Assembly (NCBI GenBank): GCA_024279945.1
Contig: JAJRRA010000080.1
Coordinates: 62,001 to 126,000 of the forward strand
Origin: Gammaproteobacteria bacterium
GTDB taxonomy: Bacteria; Pseudomonadota; Gammaproteobacteria; Xanthomonadales; SZUA-36
Direction of reading: 5' to 3'
Length of the DNA stretch: 64,000 bases
Shown: positions 47,087-56,277 of the stretch, in pieces
How positions within the stretch are numbered: the stretch's first letter is position 1
Layout of the letters: every line of letters starts with the position of its first letter
Notes under the pieces: model-generated
What the model was told of the DNA's origin: nothing
Database searches by the model: none
Seen by the model: only the letters and a program-made list of their open reading frames with translations
Translations under genes and position numbers: made by a program

Positions 47087-48124
47087 TCATCGGCGAAACA
47101 GTCTCGCCATCTGATCGACGATGTAATCGGCATCGGCCTCTTTCTGGCTGGCGCTGAACTTAGCCGGCCTTGCCTGCACCCAGATGATGTTTGCGGGGAA
47201 AGGAAGGTCGTTATCCACCACCCATTCCATATCCTGGGGCAGACCGAAGTGCTTCTCGACACCCAGCGCGATACGGACCAACTCAAGGATTTCCTCATCC
47301 TGCAGGCAGGGAAGCTCCTGCAAGTGGGTGGGCACATCGGCCTGAACCGTGCCATTGAGCGTCGAGATGACGTAGCGCTGCTTCGTGCTCAGTTTTTTTT
47401 CGATGGCCAGGCTGTCCTTGTTTACGATGAAGTTGTCCGGCGTAATATCACCGGCCACGACGCTCTCACCCAGGCCCCAGTTGCCCTCGATGACCACCTG
47501 ATCCTGGTCGCCGGTGGTCGGAACCACCGTGAGGAGCACACCGGCGCTGCGGGCATTGACCATCTGGATGACGGCGACGCCGATCGGCGCCTTGTCGACC
47601 GGCATCCCTTTTTCCAGGCGAAAAGCGATGGCCCGGGTATTGAACGTACTTTCCCATACCTCGAGGACGCGCCGTGTCACTTCCGCAGCACCCCGGACGT
47701 AGAGGTAGGTTTCCATCTGGCCGGGCATGCTGACCGAACCACTGGAGCGTACCGCCACCGGCAGGTCGGGCACACCGCAACGGGCGCATAGCGCCTCGTA
47801 GTTGCTCTCAATTTCAGCGGCAATATCCGCCGGAAGCGGGGTCTGTGCGATCAGGAGTTTCGCTGCCTGGCTGGCATCCATCTGCTTTTGAACACTGTCA
47901 CACAGGTCCTCGCCGAGGGATGCAAAGTAGGCTTCAATGCGTTCGCCCAGGCCCGTCACCTGCATGTATTGCTCAAAACCATCCACCGAAATGGCAAAAC
48001 CCGGCGGCACACGCATGCCAAGACGGGTCATTTCTCCGAGATTCGCACACTTCCTGCCAACCAGGTCGAAATGCTCCTGGCCAAGCTCCTCCATCGCATA
48101 AATCCACTTCTTTGCCATTACCAT
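47087..48124 (-). CDS. Second split dikinase: ATP-binding subunit (PpsB paralogue)
   Basis: 345 residues, the N-terminal ATP-grasp half of PEP synthase as a separate protein, like ppsB. VGRKCANLGEMTRLGMRVPP (about 22-41), VAVRSSGSVSMPGQM (about 122-136), GLGESVVAGDITPDNFIVNK (about 215-234) and the final IIWVQARPA are present. Two ATG codons (48124 and 48118) could start it; GGGAG lies before both. Distinct from the phenol operon copy, for example lacking TAEDLPGASFAGQQ. Confidence 0.85.
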   Translation of the reverse strand: MVMAKKWIYAMEELGQEHFDLVGRKCANLGEMTRLGMRVPPGFAISVDGFEQYMQVTGLGERIEAYFASLGEDLCDSVQKQMDASQAAKLLIAQTPLPADIAAEIESNYEALCARCGVPDLPVAVRSSGSVSMPGQMETYLYVRGAAEVTRRVLEVWESTFNTRAIAFRLEKGMPVDKAPIGVAVIQMVNARSAGVLLTVVPTTGDQDQVVIEGNWGLGESVVAGDITPDNFIVNKDSLAIEKKLSTKQRYVISTLNGTVQADVPTHLQELPCLQDEEILELVRIALGVEKHFGLPQDMEWVVDNDLPFPANIIWVQARPAKFSASQKEADADYIVDQMARLFRR

Positions 48125-48145
48125 TTGCTCCCGGATGAATTCAGA

Positions 48146-49855
48146 TTACTTGTCGAGGACATACAGGGCACCTATGTTGGCGTCCACACGGATCCTCTGG
48201 CCGGTCTTGATTTTCTCGGTTCCGACGAACACATTCATCAACACCGGAATACCGTATTCTCGCCCCACGATTGCGGCATGAGACAGCGAGGCGCCCCGGT
48301 CCATCACCACTCCGCTGATGAAGGAGAACACCGGTGTCCAACTCGGTGAGGTGGTTGCTGCGACCAGAATCTCGCCCGGCTGGATGTCGGCAAGCTGGTC
48401 CTCGTTCAGGATCACCCGCGCGAGACCTTCGACAACACCCGGAGAACCGCAGGTACCGTGCAGATCGGCGTTGAGCTCTTCTCTAACCACCGGCATGGCT
48501 CCAACCACCACTTTCAGGGCAATCGGGTCATTCGACTTCACCAGCATGGCCATCGCCTGGTCCATGTCGAAGCCTTCTCTGAGGATGGCTGGAGGATTCG
48601 GCTCCTTGCACCACTCCAGCCATTCTGCACGCCTGGCTTCCACGCTGGGGCGCAGATTGTAGTGATCCGGGTTGATGGCCACTTTGCGGATCTCCTCCGG
48701 GATGAGAAAGAAAATGTCATCGAGCGTGTCGATGGTGCCGGCACTGACCAGGCGCCGACTGATGCCCAGCGCAGAGCGGCGCATCATGGCGTGGGTGTAG
48801 AGATCCAGGTAGTGGTCGTGCTCCTCACTGAATGCGCCCGACTTCTGTGCCAGCCGCAGGATCGTTGTGAACCAGCCCTTTTGCTCAGGTGCAATCTTCG
48901 CAAACACTTCCTTCTCGGCAGCTTCACGTTCCCGGCTGATCTTTTCACGCTCCTGCTCGAGGTTGAAACCACCCCCTTTCACCAGGAACTGCTTGAGGTT
49001 GGTCAACGGAGGAGTGGGGTCCTCGATCCAGGTAGGCTGATTCATCTCGGACATGCGCTGCATGCGCCAGCCGTCCTCGTCGAGGAACTCACGAAACTCC
49101 GCCATGAAAGCGGGGCCCTTCTCCGCAGCCTCGATATTGCTCTCAATGTCGGCCGGCTCGCTGGCCAGAATGATGTCCGCCAGTCCAAGCTGCGCCGCCT
49201 TCTGGGAAAACTCCCAGATTCGCTTGTCCACCTGGAGTACTTTATTGTCGAAGCCGGAAATGAGCTTGTGAAAAAGCGGATGTGTGTCGTCGATGCCGAT
49301 CAACTCACGGCACAGATTCTCAAACAGGATGTAGCCGGTGTAGGTGCCGTACATCATGTACATGTGAACTTCCCACATGCGCCGGCAGACATTGACCGTT
49401 TGCTCAAAATTATCCAGCAGTTCGATGTTGGTCGCCCGATCCAGATCGACTTTCTTCAAATCTTCGTACAAGCCCAGTATCTCGTCCAACTGGCTGTGCC
49501 AGAGGCCATCGTAATCCTCAATGAAGGGCCGGATGGCCACCCGAAAACGATCTTCACGCTGGCGTTGCTCTTCCTCGGACTTGACCAGCATGACCGTCAG
49601 GTAGCCACCACCGTTCCTGAATCGCCAGTCCCACCCTTTCACGGTCGGCAGAGAGAGCTTTTCTGCTCCGTACTGCATGCCGTGACGGCAAAAGTTGATC
49701 CAGAACCAGCCAAACAGAGGGGTCCAGGGCGGAACCGAATGGGTTGCATCAAGGAACCAGGCAGGGGACTGTTCCAGGTCGGCTTTCTCGTCAAATTCGA
49801 AACCCGTAACCGGGGGCAACATCGTTGTCGTCTGAGTGACGGTGGCAGTGGTCAT
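48146..49855 (-). CDS. Second split dikinase: substrate and phosphohistidine subunit (PpsA paralogue)
   Basis: 569 residues from ATG 49855, which has an AGGAGG site. The C-terminal swivel domain contains LVAATTSPSWTPVFSFISGV (about 491-510) and the catalytic His in GASLSHAAIVGREYG (His about 526). The first 430 residues form the substrate-recognition part, alpha-helical, with FGWFWINFCRHGMQYGAEKL near 48-67, and differ much from PpsA. The phosphoryl acceptor is therefore unknown. No UbiD, LpdD or CBS gene accompanies it. Confidence 0.83.
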   Translation of the reverse strand: MTTATVTQTTTMLPPVTGFEFDEKADLEQSPAWFLDATHSVPPWTPLFGWFWINFCRHGMQYGAEKLSLPTVKGWDWRFRNGGGYLTVMLVKSEEEQRQREDRFRVAIRPFIEDYDGLWHSQLDEILGLYEDLKKVDLDRATNIELLDNFEQTVNVCRRMWEVHMYMMYGTYTGYILFENLCRELIGIDDTHPLFHKLISGFDNKVLQVDKRIWEFSQKAAQLGLADIILASEPADIESNIEAAEKGPAFMAEFREFLDEDGWRMQRMSEMNQPTWIEDPTPPLTNLKQFLVKGGGFNLEQEREKISREREAAEKEVFAKIAPEQKGWFTTILRLAQKSGAFSEEHDHYLDLYTHAMMRRSALGISRRLVSAGTIDTLDDIFFLIPEEIRKVAINPDHYNLRPSVEARRAEWLEWCKEPNPPAILREGFDMDQAMAMLVKSNDPIALKVVVGAMPVVREELNADLHGTCGSPGVVEGLARVILNEDQLADIQPGEILVAATTSPSWTPVFSFISGVVMDRGASLSHAAIVGREYGIPVLMNVFVGTEKIKTGQRIRVDANIGALYVLDK

Positions 49856-49892
49856 TGTCTTCCTCCTTTTGTCCTTTTCGTACAAATATTCT

Positions 49893-51980
49893 TTACCGGG
49901 TCAGCACGGTTTCGGGGTCAATCAGGGTTGCTGACGCGACGATTTCCGCGATGTCCATTACCTGTGTGCCCCCTTGCGGGTGGCGCACGGTAAGGCCATC
50001 CTTGAGCATGGTGGCGCAGAAGGGGCAAGCAGTGGCAACGATTCCGGCGCCGGTAGCGTTCACCTGGTCTGCACGTGCATGACTGATACGCCCGCCGGCA
50101 ATTTCCTGGGTCCAGTTCCTGCCGCCGCCGGCGCCGCAGCAGAAGCTTTGCTCGCGTTTGCGCTCCATCTCCACCAGTTCCACGCCAGGGATCGCTGTCA
50201 ACACCTCGCGCGGTGCATCGTATTCGCCGTTGTAGCGGCCAAGATAGCAGGAATCGTGAAATGTCAGCAATCCGTCCACCCTGCCCTCAATTTGCAGGCA
50301 TTTGCTGCGCAGCAGGTCACGAATCAATTCACTGTGGTGGACGACCTCGTAATTGCCACCCAGTTGAGGGTATTCGTTCTTGAGTGAGTTAAAACAGTGG
50401 GCGCAACCGGTGACGATGGTGTCAAACTTATACCTGGAAAGTGTCTCCATGGTGCGTTGAGCACAGCTCATAAAAAGGACTTCATCACCGATCCTGCGGG
50501 CCGCATCGCCGGTGCACGACTCTTCGTCGCCGAGGATGGCGAAATCTACGCCCGCCCGCCCGAGCACGGTCGCAATTGCGCGTGCGACCTGCTGGCCACG
50601 CTCGTCAAAGCTCGAAGCGCATCCAACCCAGTAGAGGTATTCAGCCTGGCCCTTGTCGGCCATGCGTGGGACATCCAGTCCCTTTGTCCAGGCGGTTCGG
50701 GATACGCTGATTCCCTGGTAAGGTGTTCCACGCGTTTCGAGATTGGCCAGTGTTGACTGCAGTTGCTGCGGATAATTCGCCGTCTCCATCACCAGATGAC
50801 GCCGCATGTCGACGATCATGGGCACCTGCTCGACTCCGACAGGACACGCTTCCACACAAGCCCCGCAGGTCACGCAGGACCACAGCGCTTCGGGTGAGAC
50901 AGCATTGATCATCGCAGGAAGGCCGGCTGTTACCAGGGGCCGGTCAGCGTCTGCCGGCAGATTCACCGGAGCACGCGGAGCGAGGCCACGCGCATGGTCG
51001 CGCAGGTCCAGAATCAGTGCCTTGGGCGAAAGTGGCTGACCGGCGGCAAAGGCCGGGCACATTTCCTGACAGCGCCCACATTCAGTGCAGCTCTCCAGGT
51101 CGAGCGCCTGCTTCCAGCTCAGCTCCCCGGGCGCACTTGCGCCAAGGGCTGCCTCTTCATCATCAAAGTCAATCGCCTGGAGCGCACGATCTCCGGGCCT
51201 GAAGTCCAGTGGAGAGAAAAAGATATTAAAGGGTGCGGTAATGACGTGCAGCAGCTTGGTGTAGGGAATCGCCGCAATGAGTCCGCAGGCCAGGACAAGA
51301 TGGAACCACCACAGTCCGGCGTGCCACTGCTGGAGCGAAACATCGCCCACCCCGGTGCTTCGCAGCAGCGTGCCAACGGTGAAACCAACCGGCGACCAGT
51401 GGGCCCAGGGATCACCGGTGACCGCAATGCGGATCCCCTCCAGCACGAACCCGGTCAGCAACAGGATCAGGAGCACCAGCGGAATCGCCGCGTCAACAAG
51501 GGGCCGCGACCGGTCGCCAGGCTGCCGCAGACGGTTGGCCCGGGTGACGTAACGGCGCCACAACAGAACCGTCAGACCGGCAATGGCCACGAGGCCGGCC
51601 AGATCGAGGGTCAGCGACTGAAACCACAGGTAGAACGTACCGCGCATCACCGGGATACCGAAATCCTCCTCAAGCATCACCACCAGGGTGCCGATGAAAA
51701 GCAGGACAAAGCCCCACGAGAGACCAAGGTGCGCCAGGCCGGCGCTACGCTCCCGCAGCAATCGGCGTTGTGCGAGCGCCTGCGCTGCAACTTGACGGAA
51801 CCTGCGCGCAATGACATCGAAGCGCTCAATTCGGGTGACTTTCCGCCAGCGCCGGAAGATCCGGTAAACGCCGTAAGTGAACACGATCAGTGCAATCGCC
51901 AGCACCAGATACAGAAACTCCCTGCCGTTGATGTTCCAGTAAGCAGGGCGTGTTATCAGGTTCATCGCATCGGTGAGCAC
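49893..51980 (-). CDS. Membrane ETF:quinone-type Fe-S oxidoreductase (EMO/HdrD-like)
   Basis: 695 residues from a GTG at 51980 that overlaps the etfA stop (an ATG at 51965 is the alternative). N-terminal half: six or so membrane helices of the NarI-like cytochrome b type with histidines in AHLGLSWGF and QWHAGLWWFHLV. C-terminal half: two [4Fe-4S] motifs, CTECGRCQEMCP and CVTCGACVEACP, then two CCG domains ending in FHDSCYLG and SFCCGAGGGRNW. Such proteins pass electrons from ETF to the quinone pool. Adjacent to etfAB, which supports the role. Confidence 0.85.
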   Translation of the reverse strand: MLTDAMNLITRPAYWNINGREFLYLVLAIALIVFTYGVYRIFRRWRKVTRIERFDVIARRFRQVAAQALAQRRLLRERSAGLAHLGLSWGFVLLFIGTLVVMLEEDFGIPVMRGTFYLWFQSLTLDLAGLVAIAGLTVLLWRRYVTRANRLRQPGDRSRPLVDAAIPLVLLILLLTGFVLEGIRIAVTGDPWAHWSPVGFTVGTLLRSTGVGDVSLQQWHAGLWWFHLVLACGLIAAIPYTKLLHVITAPFNIFFSPLDFRPGDRALQAIDFDDEEAALGASAPGELSWKQALDLESCTECGRCQEMCPAFAAGQPLSPKALILDLRDHARGLAPRAPVNLPADADRPLVTAGLPAMINAVSPEALWSCVTCGACVEACPVGVEQVPMIVDMRRHLVMETANYPQQLQSTLANLETRGTPYQGISVSRTAWTKGLDVPRMADKGQAEYLYWVGCASSFDERGQQVARAIATVLGRAGVDFAILGDEESCTGDAARRIGDEVLFMSCAQRTMETLSRYKFDTIVTGCAHCFNSLKNEYPQLGGNYEVVHHSELIRDLLRSKCLQIEGRVDGLLTFHDSCYLGRYNGEYDAPREVLTAIPGVELVEMERKREQSFCCGAGGGRNWTQEIAGGRISHARADQVNATGAGIVATACPFCATMLKDGLTVRHPQGGTQVMDIAEIVASATLIDPETVLTR

Positions 51981-52981
51981 TAAGCGCTGCTCTTCCCCGC
52001 TTGCAGCTTCTCTTTCAGCGCATCGTACAGGCCCGGCAACACTTCCTTCCAGTCACCTACAACACCGTAGTTAGCCAGATGGAAGAATGGCGCTGTCTTG
52101 TCGATGTTGACCACTGCAATGGCCTGGGCCGAGGAACAACCGGCCAGGTGCTGGCTCGCTCCCGAAATACCAACGGCGAGGTAAAGGTCGGGCGCAACGG
52201 TCTTTCCGGTAAGCCCCACCTGCAACGCAGTCGGCACCCACCCGGAATCGCAAACGACCCGCGAGGCCGAAACTGCCCCGCCCATCAGTCCGGCAATTTC
52301 CTCAAGCAGGCCGGTGAAGGGTTCAGGACCACCGATCCCCGCACCACCGGAAACCAGCACAGGGGCCCGCTCGATGTTTTTCCCGGTGCCACTCTCATGC
52401 CGCGTCCGTGCACCACAGTGCGTCTGCCGCGGGCCTGGTAAAACCAGCTCATAATGATGCATCAGTGATACAGCAGCTTGCTGTGGCTGTGCAGCTTCAA
52501 ATGCCCGTGGCCGTGGCACGATGACCCAGGGTCCCTGCCGGGCTTTCACAGTTGCCGCGACCGCACCACCAAATACCGGGCGTACCGCCGTGATACCTTG
52601 TGGCCCATTTTCCACCTGGGTCACATCCTGCAGGAGTGACCAGCCCATCTGGATCGCCAGCCGTGCCGCCGTCTCAACACCCAACGGGGTTCGCGGCAAC
52701 AGCACCACCTTGGGTTTGATTGCACCGCACAAGGCCGCGAGCGCTGCGCTGTTACCTTCGGGCCAGGGATCCGCAAGACGCTCGTCCTCGAACACATGAA
52801 CCTCGGCCGCCTCTGCATGGCTCAGTGCTTCGAGCACGCTGTCGAGTTGCCAGCCGGCCAGTGCGACATGAACTGCCTCGCCGTCCGTAGCAGCCAGTTT
52901 GGTGGCCACGGTCATCAATTCCCAGAACTCGGGCCGCAACTCACCGTTGTCCGGTTCTGCGAAAACGAGAATACCCGGCAT
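51980..52981 (-). CDS. etfA: Electron transfer flavoprotein alpha subunit
   Basis: 333 residues from ATG 52981, which has an AGGAG site; the longer frame to 53182 overlaps etfB and is rejected. N-terminal domain ILVFAEPDNGEL; C-terminal FAD-binding region with APVLVSGGAGIGGPEPF, VGLTGKTVAPDLYLAVGISGASQH (two blocks, about 260-285) and IAVVNIDKTAPFFHLANYGVVGD. With EtfB it carries electrons from a dehydrogenase to the membrane protein encoded downstream. Confidence 0.93.
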   Translation of the reverse strand: MPGILVFAEPDNGELRPEFWELMTVATKLAATDGEAVHVALAGWQLDSVLEALSHAEAAEVHVFEDERLADPWPEGNSAALAALCGAIKPKVVLLPRTPLGVETAARLAIQMGWSLLQDVTQVENGPQGITAVRPVFGGAVAATVKARQGPWVIVPRPRAFEAAQPQQAAVSLMHHYELVLPGPRQTHCGARTRHESGTGKNIERAPVLVSGGAGIGGPEPFTGLLEEIAGLMGGAVSASRVVCDSGWVPTALQVGLTGKTVAPDLYLAVGISGASQHLAGCSSAQAIAVVNIDKTAPFFHLANYGVVGDWKEVLPGLYDALKEKLQAGKSSA

Positions 52982-53006
52982 GGCTAGTGCTCCTTTTGAA
53001 AGTACA

Positions 53007-53816
53007 CTAGGCACCTCCCTCAGCTCGTATGATGCCGTCTTCCCACAGCAAATCGGCGAGTTTCCGCCCTGCTGCCGCACCATCGACGGCTTCGATAAAG
53101 TGACACTCGCGCCCAACAGAAGGAATGGCGAGATCGACAATGTCGATCTGCGGAGCAGGTGCCGCAGCGATACCCAGTTCATCCAGTGTCATCTGCCGCG
53201 GCTGAATGCGCGCCGTTGCCAGGCGGGCACGTGCCGTGGGCATACGCAAGGGGCCCAGTTCACTGGTCACGGTGACAACGGCGGGCAATTCGCTCCACAT
53301 CATCTGGCTGCCATCCGGCAGCACCCGCTCAATCTCGATACGCTGCTCCGTTACGGTAAGTTTCCGGGCCAGCGTGAGGCACGGCATTTCCAGTGCATGG
53401 GCAAGCATCAGGGGCACGAATGCATTGTCCCAGTCCGAGGCCTGGCGTCCGCACAGAACCAGGTCTACCGCACCAATTTTTGCGATTGCGGCAGCCAGAA
53501 CGGTGGCCAGGTACCAGCCATCCCAGGTATCCAGGGAAGGATCCCGCACCAGCACCAACTGGTCGGCGCCAACGGCGAGTGCACGTTTCATGACATCGGT
53601 ATTGAAGTTTTCGCCCAGCGAGAGGGCAATGATCTCCAGTTGCCCCCGTTCTTCCTTCAAACGCAGCGCGGCTTCCAGGGCCTGCTCGTCGTAACCGTTG
53701 ATCACCGGTGGGCCGGCCACGGCCTGGCGAACCGTTTTCGCCTCGGCATCCAGGGTCAGGTCGGTGGCCGGTGTCAGTGGGTCAACGACCTGCTTGAGAC
53801 AGACGACTGCGCGCAT
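53007..53816 (-). CDS. etfB: Electron transfer flavoprotein beta subunit
   Basis: 269 residues from ATG 53816, with GGAGG 5 bp before it. Starts MRAVVCLKQVVDP; the AMP-binding signature region is around NGYDEQALEAALRLKEE (about 41-57), ALAVGADQLVLVRDP and LVLCGRQASDWDNAFV. Second gene of the operon, 19 bp after the FAD oxidoreductase gene and 25 bp before etfA. Confidence 0.94.
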   Translation of the reverse strand: MRAVVCLKQVVDPLTPATDLTLDAEAKTVRQAVAGPPVINGYDEQALEAALRLKEERGQLEIIALSLGENFNTDVMKRALAVGADQLVLVRDPSLDTWDGWYLATVLAAAIAKIGAVDLVLCGRQASDWDNAFVPLMLAHALEMPCLTLARKLTVTEQRIEIERVLPDGSQMMWSELPAVVTVTSELGPLRMPTARARLATARIQPRQMTLDELGIAAAPAPQIDIVDLAIPSVGRECHFIEAVDGAAAGRKLADLLWEDGIIRAEGGA

Positions 53817-53835
53817 ATACCCTCCGGTGGCCGCT

Positions 53836-55497
53836 TCAGAAATCGCGATTGGCCATTTCCCAGAAGCGTGGCAATCCACGATCCTCGGCGATGACTTTGT
53901 ATGCGATGTAACCGCTGCCGCGACCGATGCCCGCAGCGGAGTGCAGATTGGACGAGCACTGATACAGGTTCTTGATCGGACTGCGATAGCTCGCCAGTTC
54001 AGGGAAGGGACGGAAGCGCCCGAGTTGGGATGCGATCATAGAACCTTCGGTCCAGCCGCCTTCTATCATGTCAGGATGTCCTGACTGAACATCATAGGGG
54101 CTGTAGATACGCGTTGCGATGATGTTGTCGCGCGTCATGTTTGGTGCGTAGGTTTCCCACTTATCCAGCCACTGATTGACGAAGTCCTCCTTGATCCGTG
54201 TCCACTCCGTGCCGGAAAAGAAACGGGCCGGCGCGGTGAAGTCTTCGATCAGAACCGTGTTTTTACCTTCTGGGGCACGGGTGCGGTCCCAGATGCTGTC
54301 GGGCGCCGTGAGCACATACAATTGCTGCGGGTAACCCAGTAAAAAGATGTCGTGCTGGTATTTGGAGGCGAAATAATCCGGATCCTTGGCGCCGGTGTAC
54401 AAACGCGGTTGTATGCCGACACCCGGGTTGAGGTGTTCCGCCTTGTACTCGGGCAGTTCATGCATCGCCACATTGCCCCAGAGGATCTGGCCGCGGTCGT
54501 AGTGGATGTTATTCAGGCGGTGGAGAATCCGGTCCGAGATGGTCTCGTCACGCAACAGGCGCAGATAGGTCTGCGGCATGCCCAGATCGGAAACCACGAT
54601 GGTGGAGTGGAAGTGGCTGCCGTCGCTCAATTCGACACCGGTTGCCTTGCCACCCTCGACGATGATCTTGTCCACGTTGTGCCCGGTAAAATATTTCACA
54701 CCCAGTTTCTTGCCGGCTGAAACCAGTGCGTCCGTAATCGACTGTGTGCCACCCTTGACGATCGCAGCGGGCTCAAAGGAAAGCACCAGCCCCATGGCAT
54801 GAACCAGTGTCATCAGGCCGCCCGGGTCGTCCGGGAAACAACCGCCCGAAGTGGGGGTCGCGCGCATAAACAGGGTGCGCAGTTCTGGACTCTCAAAGAA
54901 ATCGTAGGCGATTTGCCGGATCGACATGAACTGGTGAACCGGTTCAACCCCGCTGTCGGGAATCGCCATCAGTTCCTCCAGCGCATCCGGTATCGGCCAT
55001 TGGGGCGGTTCAGTGAACCGATGCTTGTGGAAAGCGGCCTTCCAGTACTTGTTGTACTGATCGAACAGGCGCAGGTACATGTCGGCATCGCGTTGCGAGA
55101 AAGCCTTGATCTGCTCATAAGTCTTCTGCACATTATCCGGCGCAAGCTCGGTACGACCGGTGATCGGGTCCACAACGCGGTAAGCCGAATAACCGATAAA
55201 ACTGGAGCCGTCATCGAAGATCATACCTTCGTTCTGCTCGGGGAAAACGTATTCGAGCCCCTCTTCCCGAAGATTGAAATCCTCGTAAGCAGGATGACCG
55301 TAGAAACGGGTGAAATGCGCACAGGGATTTTGCCGGAAGCCGGGTGCCGGCCCCTCCTCGCTGATTGCTCCGCCACCGAAAGCCGTGTGTCTTTCAAGTA
55401 CGGCCACGCTCATGCCGGCCTTGGCCAGATAACAGGCCATGATGGTTCCGTGATGCCCGCCCCCAATGACGATTGCATCGTATTTCGCATCAGACAT
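53836..55497 (-). CDS. Phytoene-desaturase-like FAD oxidoreductase
   Basis: 553 residues from ATG 55497, with GAGGAG before it; the longer frame is not supported. Dinucleotide motif AIVIGGGHHGTIMACYLAKAG (in two blocks, about 8-28) followed by VLERHTAFGGGAISEE; a C-terminal flavin motif LYQCSSNLHSAAGIGRGSGY (in two parts). The family includes carotenoid and retinoid desaturases and saturases. Being first in an operon with ETF suggests it dehydrogenates a hydrophobic substrate and hands electrons to ETF. No classical acyl-CoA dehydrogenase is present. Confidence 0.82.
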   Translation of the reverse strand: MSDAKYDAIVIGGGHHGTIMACYLAKAGMSVAVLERHTAFGGGAISEEGPAPGFRQNPCAHFTRFYGHPAYEDFNLREEGLEYVFPEQNEGMIFDDGSSFIGYSAYRVVDPITGRTELAPDNVQKTYEQIKAFSQRDADMYLRLFDQYNKYWKAAFHKHRFTEPPQWPIPDALEELMAIPDSGVEPVHQFMSIRQIAYDFFESPELRTLFMRATPTSGGCFPDDPGGLMTLVHAMGLVLSFEPAAIVKGGTQSITDALVSAGKKLGVKYFTGHNVDKIIVEGGKATGVELSDGSHFHSTIVVSDLGMPQTYLRLLRDETISDRILHRLNNIHYDRGQILWGNVAMHELPEYKAEHLNPGVGIQPRLYTGAKDPDYFASKYQHDIFLLGYPQQLYVLTAPDSIWDRTRAPEGKNTVLIEDFTAPARFFSGTEWTRIKEDFVNQWLDKWETYAPNMTRDNIIATRIYSPYDVQSGHPDMIEGGWTEGSMIASQLGRFRPFPELASYRSPIKNLYQCSSNLHSAAGIGRGSGYIAYKVIAEDRGLPRFWEMANRDF

Positions 55498-55578
55498 TAT
55501 TCTTTCTCCTCGATCCGGATGTTCCTGATTTCCGGTCGAGGTTAGCAAGGCCATCCTTCGCCTGTCAAGCATTTTTCT

Positions 55579-55600
55579 AACAGTTGTTCGATTTTTCGAA
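55579..55600. promoter_or_regulatory. Candidate TetR operator in divergent promoter
   Basis: AACAGTTGTTC-G-ATTTTTCGAA; within it TTCGA-TTTT-TCGAA is a perfect palindrome (55587-55600). The motif is shared with 32762-32782. It lies in the 122-bp region between the FAD oxidoreductase start (55497) and the TetR gene (55620), positioned to control both. Confidence 0.62.
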
Positions 55601-55619
55601 TTATGGTTTAATATACGCA

Positions 55620-56252
55620 ATGGATCAGGATCTGAATAAGCATTCCAACGAGACTCGCGGCATGAACCGGCGCGAACGCAAGCGCGAAGAAGCCTGCCTG
55701 GATATTCTCGGCGCGGCGACTCAGGTATTCCGGGAACGCGGATTCGCCGGCGCGGGTATGCGGGAAATTGCTGCGGCCGCCGGTCTTTCCGCTGCAACGC
55801 TTTACTACTATTTCCATTCCAAGGATGAAATTCTCTACTTCTGCCAGGATCGAACCCTGGACCGCACACTCGATGCGCTGCAACTGGCGCGCAAAACCCG
55901 GGGCCCGGTAGCCGAAAGAATGATGACTCTGGCAATGACCCACGTGCTGTGCCTGATCGAGGGCGTTGAAGGCACTGCCGCCCATTTCGAAGTCGACCCG
56001 GTGACTCCGGGATTGCGCGAGGCGATCACCGCCAAGCGTGAACGCTACAAGGACGGTATTTGCGCGCTCATTGCACTGGGTATCCGCAGAAAGGAGTTCC
56101 GGCGATGCAAGCCGAAGTTCGCCATGCGCGGCTTCCTCGGCGCCCTCAACTGGACGCCACACTGGTATCAGCCTGACGGACCCGACTCAGTGCAGGAGGT
56201 GGCCCGTCACATAGCGGAATACGCTGTTGCGGGCCTGCTGAAGCGTGGCTGA
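55620..56252 (+). CDS. TetR-family regulator (second dikinase operon)
   Basis: 210 residues from the ATG at 55620; the frame extends back to a TTG at 55584, but that lies inside the palindromic operator. HTH at about 30-70 (FRERGFAGAGMREIAAAAGL, LYYYFHSKDEILYFCQD). Paralogue of the TetR at 32706. Divergent from the nine-gene operon, so it probably represses it; the C-terminal ligand domain gives no clue to the effector. Confidence 0.88.
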   Translation: MDQDLNKHSNETRGMNRRERKREEACLDILGAATQVFRERGFAGAGMREIAAAAGLSAATLYYYFHSKDEILYFCQDRTLDRTLDALQLARKTRGPVAERMMTLAMTHVLCLIEGVEGTAAHFEVDPVTPGLREAITAKRERYKDGICALIALGIRRKEFRRCKPKFAMRGFLGALNWTPHWYQPDGPDSVQEVARHIAEYAVAGLLKRG

Positions 56253-56277
56253 AAAGGGCCGTGAAAAGGCGTGCGTG

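Noticed and set aside
48458-49993. A 511-codon open frame on the plus strand
   Set aside because: It lies opposite the PpsA-like gene, has no recognisable domain, and arises from the GC-rich codon pattern of the real gene. The same applies to the plus-strand frames at 45741-46955, 50994-51983 and 52899-53894.
52982-53182. N-terminal extension of EtfA
   Set aside because: It overlaps etfB, resembles no EtfA, and the ATG at 52981 has its own ribosome site.
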